From NCBI GenBank assembly GCA_030549335.1, contig CM060183.1, positions 20,658,552 through 20,722,551 on the forward strand: a DNA stretch of 64,000 nt. The letters are read 5' to 3'. Positions 12,301 through 22,666 of this stretch are shown piece by piece. The notes under the pieces are model-generated. The model saw only the letters and a program-made list of their open reading frames with translations. It ran no database searches and had not been told where the DNA came from. Numbering within the stretch: the stretch's first letter is position 1; each line of letters begins with the position of its first letter. A program made the translations under genes and the position numbers. The stretch is from Pontederia crassipes (Eukaryota; Streptophyta; Magnoliopsida; Commelinales; Pontederiaceae).

Positions 12301-14375
12301 TATATGAGAAAATACTCCGCTATAAATTTGGGGAATGTTAGTATTATCCTTTTTTACTATAACCATCCTTGATCCTTGCTTTGGAAATCATCCAATCAAC
12401 ATTCCCTTGGAATTTCCCTAATGCATTCTTTCAATAACCGAAACTGCAACATTTTCTTTGCAGGCAAGAGCTTCAGACTCGACATCGTATTATAGCTGTG
12501 ATGACCACTTTGCTGTTATGGAGAAAGCTGTTGATTATGGTAGAAGGTTAGCAAGTTCTATGAGAAATAATCCAAAACAAGCTAAAGATGATCACCCTGC
12601 CTCCATGATCAGGCCATCAAATTCACTAGGTATTTCTTTTTCTCTAAAATCCATTAAATATTGGTTTTATTCCTGGTTTAGAGCAAAAGTTTGCCACTAG
12701 AATGAAAATCATGACTTCATTAAATCACTACAATGCTTGAATGCCAATAAAATAAATTATTACTTTCATGGTTCATAAAGTTGATAAGATGAATGTGTAA
12801 ATAAAAAATTAGTTTGGTTGTAGTGGAAATCTTCTTCTTCCATGTGCCGGGAATCCAGCAGATAACATTAAACATTTTGTCATCTGTTGACTATCTTCTG
12901 CTAAAAAAATGTCACATTGCTAAATTGCCAACTTTAATTCTTGCCTTAATGGGTTCAGGTTACAAGAATGATTCAGAACAAGGAAATTTGGAATATTTTA
13001 CCAAGGCACTGATAGCCTTTTTGGTAAAAGTACTTTCACTTTTACGTATCTTTTGGTCTAGACCAGAGAGGAGATTGATGGACATCCATCCATCAGAGGC
13101 ATTGTCTTCACCTGGTGGTAATCAATCAACTACTGAAGCTCCAAAGGAGGACTATGTCACACCATTTGTTGAACGTCTTCGAGAGCTCGAGGTGAGGTTG
13201 AATGCGATTAGCAGAAAACCTAAGGAGATCCCACAAGACAAGGACCACGCGATACAGGAATCAATGAACAGGATAAAATCTGTTGAGTTTGACCTTCATA
13301 AGACAAATAAAGTAAGTGGAAATCAAGGATTTTGGACCACCTTTTCCATTTTGTAAGTATTCAATGAAAGTCATATTAGAGTTGTGGATTTACGGTTAGC
13401 TAGGCGCTTTATGATCCCTATGCTATCTTGGTGTAACTGTTTTATTTTTCTTGGTCATATAGAGTAATTCTTTCTCATGTCACATTTCAAATATAATTAC
13501 AGTGGGTGTCGTATAACTATTTTTGGCTTGGTTAAAAATAACTCAACTGTTTGTGATTTTACTCGTTGCTTTCTGCTGCAAGCTATTTACTATTTTTTAA
13601 CTACAGTCCAAGATTTATCTTATTTTCTATACCATCTGCTTTACTGGTACCTCAGATAACTACATCTTGTCCATATTGCTAGTCGGTCTCCATGGGAAGT
13701 TATATTTCTATATAGTATGATATTCTGGTGATAATTGATCAAACTTTATTCAATCAGGTATTACAGGCAACTATGATGAAGCAAATGGAAATTGAAGCAG
13801 CTGTAGAAGCTCTAAAAGACTCTAATCTCAGGGTATGCCAAAAAATTTACATTGATTTATTAGGTGTTATTTATATAATCATTTGTTTGTTCAATGTGGA
13901 CGCAGTAAAATGTGAGATTGGTTTTATATTAGAGTGAGTGATATAAACCGAAAATACAACTAAAATAAAGTTAGGATAACTATTATTAATAGGAAAAGTG
14001 CAAGAATCTTAAATACAATTACTGCTAATAATTTGTCAATTCGAGATGACAAATTTCCATAAGTCCGTGTGGAGTGGATCAAACTCCAATTACATAAGTG
14101 ATAAACACATTTCCAAAGACTATCCTAAATCTAGAATCCATGCATGTATTTATAACACGCAAATACAAATATAACTAATTATCCACTACTTTCTTAACTG
14201 GCCACTAATTCATAACTTCTAACTACACACTACTTAATTAACCAGCCACTATCTTATCATAGAGACTCGAGTGACTTAATATGTCTTCACCTGGTCATTG
14301 TTTGTTTCTGTTATATGCTATATTCCTAACAGTTTGCCGCGTTTTTTATTGCAGCGGAGAAAGTTCTGTGGATAG
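9307..14375 (+). CDS. SEC14-like phosphatidylinositol/phosphatidylcholine transfer protein (SFH family)
   Basis: Thirteen coding exons join in frame into about 625 residues: 9307-9659, 9793-9892, 10663-10929, 11085-11162, 11234-11335, 11413-11462, 11601-11700, 11804-11902, 12050-12163, 12464-12629, 12959-13311, 13758-13832, 14355-14375. All splice sites are GT-AG except a probable GC donor at 11903. Residues about 90-150 are the CRAL-TRIO N-terminal helix region ([25 protein letters not shown]). Residues about 152-330 are the SEC14 lipid-binding fold, with [46 protein letters not shown] and FLGGSCTC. A hydrophobic stretch ([16 protein letters not shown]) near residue 490 and a C-terminal coiled coil ending RRKFCG fit plant SFH proteins, which exchange and present phosphoinositides in polarised membrane growth. 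An in-frame ATG at 9250 would add 19 residues; I chose 9307 because MAHC precedes the alignable part, but this is not settled. Confidence 0.9.
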
Positions 14376-16679
14376 TCGAAGGATATAGTTACACATGAAT
14401 GAGGTGTCAGCATTCTTTTCTTTCTTGATTTTGGGCCGGCATCGAAGCAATTCGTCATATTTATTTTTGAGGGAATACCATACTTCATTTTCTTTTTATT
14501 TCCTTTTTTGTCTCAATGACGAAGTTGCCAAGCGATGATCATCACATGGGACATCAATTCTTTTGGCGTACGAGTCAGGAATATGGAGAATGAAAGGAAT
14601 CGCGTGCAAATATATATATGCTATAACCATTGTCAGCCTTGTTTTTCTCATGTTTCCTTTGATCTCATTAGAGCCTTCATCCGCCTCCTCGGCAGACCAG
14701 ACTTGTATATCTTATTTCATGTGTTGTATATAAAAACTGTTTGATTAAGCGAGCATAACAGGAAGATGTCTGGCTGAAGCTACAATATGCTGTCAGGCAT
14801 TCTTATATATATATATATCGGCATTTGGTTTTCACTTTACAATGTGAATTGAATTTGAACCTTAATGCTGCAAAACTAGTCCAATTCAAGTTGAAGGTTG
14901 AAGTATCGATATCTCAATTTCTCAATAAATGTTGCTCGCCAAATTATTTCCTTTTAGAATTAAAATGTAATATATTTTTATTACAATTAAAATCTTTAAA
15001 TAAAGGTGGACTCCCGTTAGCGCCCTCATAGTTTTTGGGATTAACTCCTCTCCTCCAAATAATAGGGCAGGGTTCGAGTTTAACCCCTCCAACTATCCAT
15101 TTAAAATATTTCATAGACCTGAATCACAATATGAGTTAACGGACTAATTTATTTAAATTTTTAAAATGTAAGGCTACTAGTTACAAATTAATTAGTTTCT
15201 ATAGTCAATAAATAAAGAATAATTTTAGCTTAATTTCAATTGGATTTGCATTATCTATTGTTTATAGAAAGAATCAATAAAATGAAAAAGGAAAGAATAA
15301 AATATTTAAATATTGTGAATAATTATAGAGAGATGAGAATAATCTTAGAAGTTGATATTGCAATATCTGATATCTGCATAACAGATTCACACACTATAAC
15401 AAACTTAGGCAACAATACGAGATCTTAAGATATCAATGATTGTTACGATTTTTTATATATATCTTATGTAACAGATTTAATTTTGATTATCTTGTAATCT
15501 GTATAAATGTTAGATAATGATAAAGAATGAGATGGCTTTTTGCATCAGATTTATTTTAGAATTCTATTAAATAAAGTTAATATTAAATGAAGATACAAAT
15601 ACAAGTATCATCAACTAATTTTTAGCATATTAAAATATTTACTGATATCAATATTACTTGGGTCTGCATCACATGGTTATATACAAAACTCTCTCTTCTC
15701 CAACTAGGTGACAGCTATAACCAGCATTATATGGTCCCGTTCTGATAAGTCTGAGGGAGGTACTAATTGGGCCACGACCGGTTCAATTGAATCTTAAATT
15801 CAATCGAATTTTATATAATGACACCATTTATACTTATCTGAGAGTTATAACAAATAAAAGCACTATAAAATCATTAATCTTGTTTAATAAGGATTGTTTG
15901 TTACTAGAAAGGGTAATTTTATTATTACTATTATATATATTAATACTAATATAATCTTAATTTATTTTCTACCTAAAATCACAATTATATATATTTTTGT
16001 CTTCCCATTTATAATTCTCTTTTATTTTCTTATCCTCTTCGTATATTTCCATTTCCTCCAATTAACACCTTTCCTTTTATTTTCTCCATCGAAATTCCTT
16101 CCCTTTTCCCCCTTCCTTTTTAAAAACTTCTCATTGCATTATAAAATCATTTTTTGCTAATTTTTCAGATCAGATTACTTGATAAAGTATTTCCATATTT
16201 CTAAAGTATTACCTTTTTTCTTTTAGAAAAATAAAAAAACTGAATTGAACATGACTCACTGGTTCAACTCTTTTGTCGTGTTTTTTTTTTCGCTCGTCCG
16301 ATCTCATTTTAAAAACATTGACCACAAAAACCTTAAAAATTACATTATGGATACAAAGTTCAAGATTCTTATTTAAGAATACAAGTAAAATATTAACGAA
16401 TTTATGTGAAATACAAAGGTAAATAAAACTATCCCCTATTTTCTTATAAGAAAATTCATTTCAATAATCGCACAGATAAAATTCGTCCTTTATCTTATAA
16501 AATATTAACGCATAAGTATGTTAAATCAATGTGAAGATGTATTTTAAAAATCGTGGTGTTTTGATTATTCACATTCATATATTGAAAACTACAAAGCTGG
16601 TAAAAAGTGGTCGTGTGTTTTAATAACATTTATTGGCTATATTTGACAATTAAAATTAGGCTCAAATAAACGTTTGATT
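14376..16679. other. SEC14-like 3' end and gene-free spacer
   Basis: The first 300-400 bases after the stop probably hold the 3' UTR and polyadenylation region of the SEC14-like gene, but no single poly(A) signal is decisive. The rest is AT-rich with no recognisable gene; open frames such as 15,894-16,160 are low-complexity (I, F and L rich). Confidence 0.5.
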
Positions 16680-16919
16680 GAGTGAAAAATTACACTGAAT
16701 ATCTTTCAATTTTGACGTTTGTTCAGCGTTATCTTCTAACTTTAATTTGTAACACGAATACACTCCATCTTTTAATTCATTGCATCAAATGCACTTTTCA
16801 CCATCGATCGCCTGTTTCTCAGTCGCATAACTGACGTGGCGCTAACACGACATCTTTTCTCTTCTCCACATAAGTATTTATTAATGTGATAATATTAAAA
16901 AATGAAAAAGTCACGTAAA

Positions 16920-18240
16920 GAAGAGAAGGAGGGGGGTGTCGCCCCACCCTCTGCGACCATCGATGGTCGCCGGAGAGGGGTGAGGCCCCCCTCCTTCTCT
17001 GCACGCGACGGTAGAGAAAGGGGGCTGTCCTTTATCGATCGGTGCGCGTCGAAAGGCGACGATCCCACTCTCTACGACCTCGCGCAAAGGTCGCGGAGGG
17101 GGCCGTCACCTCCTCGTTCTTTCCCTGCACTAGTGTGGGGAAAGAGGGGGGCGACGACTCCCTGCTCTACAACTTTCCATCGCCCGCTCTGCAACATCGT
17201 CAAAGGTTGCAAAGAGAGGGGTCGTCGCCCTCCTCTTTCCCCGATTCGACACCGGCATAAGGAAAGAATGGAGGGCGACGACCCCTCACTCTGCGACCTC
17301 ACGTCGGAGATCGCAGAGCGGGGGTCATCGCCCCCTCTTTCCCATGCCAATGTCGGCGCAAGAAAAGAATGGTGGGACATGACCCCCTCTACGACCTCAC
17401 GTCGAAAGTCGCAAAGCAGGGGGGCGTCATCCCCTGGAGGTCGCAGAGCGTGGGGCTGTCGCCCCCCTCTTTCCTGCGCCAACGTTGGCGCAAGGAAAGA
17501 ATGGGGGAGATGACCCCCGCTCTACGACCTCATGTCGGAGGTCGCGGGGGGGGGGGGGGGGGGGGAGGGGGGAGGAGGGCGTAGCCCCCCTATTTTGCCA
17601 CGTCGACACGGGCGCAAGGAAAGAATGGGGGAAGAGGGCTCTGTACTATGCGACCTTGCGCCGGAGATCGCAAAGCGAGGGGTTGTTGCCCCCTCTTTTC
17701 ACGCCGACGTCAGTACAAGAAAAGAATAAGGAGGCGACGACCCTCCTCCCCCCTCTGCAACCTCCGCCGCGAGGTCGTAGAGAGGGGGGTCATCACCCCT
17801 CTTTCTCCGCGCTGATGCAAGGAAAGAATGTGGGGTGACACCCCCCACTCTGCGACCTTCGCAGAGCGGGGGGGGGGGGGGGGCGTCACCCCCTCTTTCC
17901 TCGCGCCGATGTCATTGTAGGGAAAGAATGAGGGGGCAATGGCCCCCCTCCGCAATCTTCGGCGCGAAGTCGTAAAGAGGGAGTATCGTCTCCGTTCTTT
18001 CCCCGCATTGGCTCTTTGCAACCTCACGCCAAAGGTGGGGAGGGGGAGGAGGGGGAGGGGGTGTCGCCCCCCTCTTTCCTCGCGCCAATGTCGGCGTAGG
18101 GCACGAGGTCGTAGAGAGGGGGGCTGTTGCCTCCCTCTTTCCCCGCCACCCTTTGGCGCGCGTCAATAGAGAAAGGAGGCCCCCACCCCCCTTCTCCGAC
18201 GATTGTCATTGGTCATAGAGGGAGGGGCGATTCCCCCTCT
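16920..18240. repeat. GC-rich degenerate minisatellite array
   Basis: Units of about 100-130 bp recur, each with an anchor like GGAAAGAATGG followed by G-rich DNA and a CTCTACGACCTC-type block. Anchors lie near 17261, 17363, 17493, 17618, 17720, 17820 and 17921. Homopolymer G runs (17547-17566, 17870-17882) break it up. Frames on both strands are open for 60-200 codons simply because stop codons are rare in such DNA; the peptides are low complexity (RRGA, PPSF) and I do not regard them as genes. Confidence 0.75.
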
Positions 18241-18381
18241 TCCCTTTTATGCGGTATTTTTTAAATTATTATTTTTTTAATGTTGCCACATCAGTAAAGG
18301 GGTATGTGAAGAAGAGAGAATATGTCATATTAGCGTTATATCAGCAGTGCGACCGAGCAATGGTCTATAACTGGTGAAAAG

Positions 18382-19350
18382 TGTAGGATCCCAAATGGCA
18401 CCAAGAGAGGGGGTGAATTGGTGTTCAATCGAAAATGTCGATTTCAAAAAAATACATTGCAATAGCACAAAATTAATTCTTTAAAATTTTTAAAATAAAG
18501 CAATTCAGATCATCTCAAACTCAATGTGAGAGGGGGAGAGAGAGAATCAGACGCAAATGCACGGTGGTTGTTGACGAGGTTCGACCACACCTTGGCCTAC
18601 GTCTCCGCTCCGACTTCTCGACCTCGAGACCGTCGGAGATTTCACTAATCCATTCCTTTATTCCAAATGGGGCAAGGAAGAAAGCCCTTTACACCACCGC
18701 CTTTTCTCCGCTTCGAGAGGTAAGGCACACCTCTCATTCAATGAAGGTAATATATTTCTCTCGCTCAAGAGGTAAGATTTTGAACCTCTTTTACACAAGA
18801 GCTCTATCAATTTTTTGAACAGAAGTGTTTCTCTCTTTTACAATTCTATGATTATAAGAAGAGAAGAGAGAAAGAAGAGAAAGCTATGAATTGAAAACTT
18901 CAAAAAATAATCTTTCTTTGATAACTTGAAGATTTTCTTCAATGAGTAAATGTGTACATTTTCCTTTGACTTTGGCACTCCTTTTATAGCCTTCAGTGTG
19001 TGAGAAATTTATCCAAAATTTGCTCCACAAATTCCTCCTTTAAATTTTACTTTTACTGTTCATTTGACTGTGAGACCTGTCAATCGCACATCTGCATTGT
19101 TTTGATCATAACTTTCTGCACAGGTATCCAAATTAGATGATCGTGGAATCTATGGAAAGCTAACAGAATTCTCTACAATTGATATGTATCATTCATCTCA
19201 AATATAATTATATCATAGTCAATTATGTAATCAAATTTCGTGTATAAAATTATCTCTTTTTTTAAAACTTTTTTAGCATTTTAACTTTAATATTTTGAGA
19301 TTTGTTTCATCAAAATATAATTTTATATGTCATTAAACTTTAACTCAACA
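18382..19350 (-). repeat. 3' LTR of the gag-only element
   Basis: Left copy on the plus strand, about 969 bp, with TG...CA ends. It shares blocks with 21576-22579, including the GAGAGGGGGTGAATTGGTGT block and the segment around TTTTATAGCCTTCAGTGTGT. On the element's own strand this is the downstream LTR. Confidence 0.9.
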
Positions 19351-20215
19351 ATCTCTCACTTTTTGATTAAGATAAACCGAGAAATATGAAAAATATATAA
19401 GTTGGCAAAAAAGTTATAAAAAATAATTTTACTCTGCCTAACTCTTAACTTTCCTTACATTGGGATATATTCATATAAATATTAATTGTAAGGTAATCTT
19501 CATATAAATTATATTCAGGTCATATTTCTCATATATTTCTCCCCCTTTTGTTTCATAAAAAAATAGTTTGTAAATGAAGCATATAAGAAACCATATTGAA
19601 TTCCCCCTTAATCGATTTTAAAAAAAAAATTATTCTCCCCCATTTTTGTCATATAATAGATATGTAGAGTAGTTACAAGTTTTGAAATATAACTCCCACT
19701 AAATTTATGGCTATAATAAAAACCAATTTATGCAAGTCAAAATAAAGATATATTAAAAATATGACATAAAAAACTTTGATAAAACAATGTGATATTCATG
19801 ATATGTGAAAATAATATTTAATCATGCTCTCCCTATTATTATGACCAATCTTTTATATATTCCTCTTTTCTGTTAAAGAAATAGTAGTTTTGAAATTTTT
19901 GGGTGAAATAAAAAAATAAGTGATACTATAACCTTTGTGCCTTCACCACTTATCTTTTGCTTTGCATGTGAGGCACACCTGAAAAGTAATTATGTAATTT
20001 TTGGTACCCAAATTTCTTTGGATCATATTTTGTTAGATAGTGTTCCTTTCGGAATCCAAATCATGCCATGTTGTATTGATTTTCTCATTTTGTATTGATA
20101 TGCATAATGCCCATAAAATCCACATGTAAAACATTTAAAATATGATTTTCTATCATAGGGATGATTCCTGAAATTATTTTCTTTGCATAAGAAATAACTT
20201 TATTTTGTATATCTT

Positions 20216-21445
20216 TCAAAGAGACATTTTTTTCTTTATTTTTTCCAAAGAACATGCTAGTTTTACAACATCACATGCATGCATGATTTCCAAAGTATCA
20301 ATTTCGGTTTTTAGTTTTTCATTTTCCAAAAAACATGCATTCTTTTCTTCTTTTAATTTTTTAATTTCACATATTAATTTTTTATTTTCCTCTTTAATTG
20401 AAAAATATCTTTTTATAAGAGATGAGAGTTCTTTATTCACATCTAAAAAAAGAATTTCTTCGAAAGAGTTCGATGAGTCATAATTTGAATTTGAAGGGTT
20501 ATAAATTACCTCATCGTCGCGTACCATCAAGCATATGTATGCTTCATCACTAGAGGAGTTTGATGAACTACTTGTTTCACTAGACTCCTCATATTTTTTC
20601 TTTTTACCTTTCTTGGAATTTTCTTCTTTGTGGTATTTGTATGATTTTCTTGTTGGCTTCTCGTTCTTGTCTTTCTTTTTAATAAACTTGAGATACTAAT
20701 CTAATTTTCTTGTGTAGATTGCGAGTTTCTTTTCATCCACTTCCTCTTCACTTGAATATTCTTTTATTGTATTTGCCTTCAATGTCAATGTTTTCTTCTT
20801 GGGGGTTTTTTCTTCTTGATCTTCTTGAATTGAGATCTCATAGGTTAGAAGTGAACCAATAAGATCATCAAAATCCAATTTGTTCAGATTCTTTTCTTCG
20901 ATCATGGTCCTCTTCGTATGCCATTTGGAGGAGATAGACCTGAGAATCTTTTTCACTTTTTGGGGGTTAGATCTTGACCCGCCCAAGGAGGCTAAGCCAT
21001 TCAAAATATCATTAAATCGAGCAACCATATCATTTATGGATTCATTTTCATGCATCTTGAAGGAATCATATTGATGGTTCAAAATATTTAATCCAGATTT
21101 TTTGACATTATCCGTTCCTTCATAATTAGTAATGAGTTTCTTCCAAATTTCGGTTGCATTTTTGCAATTAGAAATCTGATTGAAATCCGTTGAATCCAAA
21201 GCACAATAAAATATATTTTTGGCTTTCCAATCAAGTTTTGAAAAAATCTTTTCTTTTTCTTTAGTATCAGTAGGTAACTTTTCATTGACATAATAACATT
21301 TTTCAACTATGTCCCACATGTCGATATCAATAGAATAAATATATGCTTGAATTCTAATTTTCCAATATGCAAAATGTGATGCATACAAAAGGAGAGGACG
21401 ACTAATTGATTGCCCTTCGGCAAAACTAATTCCACTTAATGCCAT
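20216..21445 (-). pseudogene. Copia-type gag polyprotein fragment with one internal stop
   Basis: The frame starts with ATG at 21445 and runs 249 codons to a TAG at 20696-20698, then continues in the same frame to 20216, about 410 codons in all. The N-terminal half matches plant Copia gag (DUF4219/UBN2 type): the YWKIRIQAYI motif, then WDIVEKCYY, KNATEIWKKLITNYEG, FNDILNGLASLG and FDDLIGSLLTYEI. The second half is a lysine/serine-rich and coiled-coil stretch. A zinc-knuckle-like CFTCGFYGHYAY lies further downstream near 20,080-20,130, lacking its last cysteine. Gag would package the element RNA in a cytoplasmic particle. The single nonsense codon suggests recent loss or a defective copy. Confidence 0.82.
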
Positions 21446-21555
21446 GACTCTTGAAGATTGTTAAATCTTAAAATACGATGATTGAATCTTAAAACAATTA
21501 GATTTAAAGAAAATTAGATCTGAAAACAAGATGATTCAAAAATCTAAAATAAGAG

Positions 21556-21575
21556 CAACCTTCTCTGATACCAAT
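21556..21575 (-). other. Primer-binding site (initiator Met tRNA)
   Basis: Directly inside the 5' LTR, the minus strand reads ATTGGTATCAGAGAAGGT. TGGTATCAGAG is the standard plant LTR-element match to the 3' end of initiator tRNA-Met. This fixes the element's orientation as minus. Confidence 0.9.
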
Positions 21576-22579
21576 TGTAGGATCCCAAAGAGCGTCAAGA
21601 GAGGGGGTGAATTGGTGTTCAATCGAAAATATCGATTTTACAAAAATATGTTGCGGAAGCACAAAATTAATTCTTTAAAACTTTGAAAATAAAGCAATTC
21701 AGATCATATCAAACTCAATGTGAGAGGGGGGGGGGGGGGAGAGAGAATCAAACGCAAAGGCACGGTGATTGTTGACGAGGTTCGGCCACACTTTGGCCTA
21801 CGTCCCTACTCCGACTTCTCGACCTCGAGATCGTCGAAGATTCCACTAATATCTTTCTTTGTTTCAAATGGGACAAGGAAGAAAGTCCTTTACACCACCG
21901 CCTTTTCTCCGCTTTGAAAGGTAAGACACATCTCTCTTTCAATGAAGCTAATCTATTTCTCTCGCTCAAGAGGTAAGATTTTGAACCTTTTTTTACACAG
22001 GAGCTCTCTCAATTTGTTTGAACAAAAGTGTTTCTCTCTTTTACAATTCTATGATCATAAGAAGAGAAGAGAGAAAGAAGAGAAATCTATTAATTGAAAA
22101 CTTCAAGAAATAATCTTTTTTTGATAACTTGAAGTTTTTCTTAAATGAGTGAATGTGTACATTTTCCTTTGGCTTTGGCACTCCTTTTATAGCCTTCAGT
22201 GTGTGAGAAATTCATCCAAAATTTGCTCCATAAATTTCACCTTCAAATTTGACATTTACTGTTCATTTGGCTGTGAGACCGGTCAATCGCACATCTGCAC
22301 TGTTTTGATCATAACTTTCTGCATAGATATCCAAATTAGATGATCTTGAAATATATGAAAAGCTAACAGAATTCTCTATAATTTTGATATGTATCATTCA
22401 TCTCAAATATAATTATATCATAGTCAATTATGTAATCAAAATTCGTGTATAAAGTTATCTCTTTTTTTTAAACTTTTTTAGCATTTTAACTTTAATCTTT
22501 TGAGATTAATTTTATATGTCATTCATCTCTATATTTCATCAAAATATAATTTTATATGTCATTAAACTTTGACTCAACA
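21576..22579 (-). repeat. 5' LTR of the gag-only element
   Basis: Right copy on the plus strand, about 1004 bp, ending immediately before the AAAAG target duplication. It carries a G-run expansion at 21727-21739 and an extra segment near 22500-22550 not present in the left copy. Confidence 0.9.
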
Positions 22580-22666
22580 AAAAGAATATTTGAAAAATAA
22601 ATTAAAATTAGAAGGTAACGCTGAAATCATAACTAAAGTTGAAGAACATTTAATGTAATTTACCTC

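Larger units (their letters stand above)
18382..22579 (-). mobile_element. Complete non-autonomous gag-only LTR retrotransposon (Copia-like)
   Basis: Two direct LTRs (18382-19350 and 21576-22579) begin TGTAGGATCC and end ACTCAACA as read on the plus strand, and the whole is flanked by the 5-bp duplication AAAAG (18377-18381 and 22580-22584). On the minus strand the right LTR is the 5' LTR. It is followed by a primer-binding site reading TTGGTATCAGAG, complementary to the initiator-methionine tRNA 3' end, and then a gag frame. A purine-rich tract abuts the left LTR (AAAAAGTGAGAGAT on the minus strand). The internal region is only about 2.2 kb and holds no protease, integrase or reverse transcriptase, so mobility would need a helper element. 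LTR copies differ at many sites and by indels, so the insertion is not recent. Confidence 0.9.
16680..22666. mobile_element. Candidate long-TIR (Mutator-like) element with nested retrotransposon
   Basis: The left arm (16680 to about 16910) and the right arm (about 18240-18381 continued at 22585-22666) are inverted relatives once the nested LTR element is removed. Left AGCGTTATCTTCTAACTTTA matches the complement of right-arm DNA near 22600-22620. The outer ends also pair (left GAGTGAAAAATTACACTGAA, right read inward GAGGTAAATTACATTAAATG), as do the parts holding CTTTTCACC and TCGCA. Between the arms lies a GC-rich tandem array (16920-18240). Long inverted arms around unrelated GC-rich DNA resemble Mutator-like elements or Pack-MULEs. 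I do not see a 9-bp target duplication and no transposase is present, so the superfamily is inference. A shorter relative lies at 47.8-48.3 kb. Confidence 0.5.

Noticed and set aside
16902-17513. Plus-strand frame of 203 codons and several overlapping frames in the GC-rich array
   Set aside because: Frames are open on both strands at once in a tandem GC-rich array; the translations are repetitive and start and stop differently in each unit.
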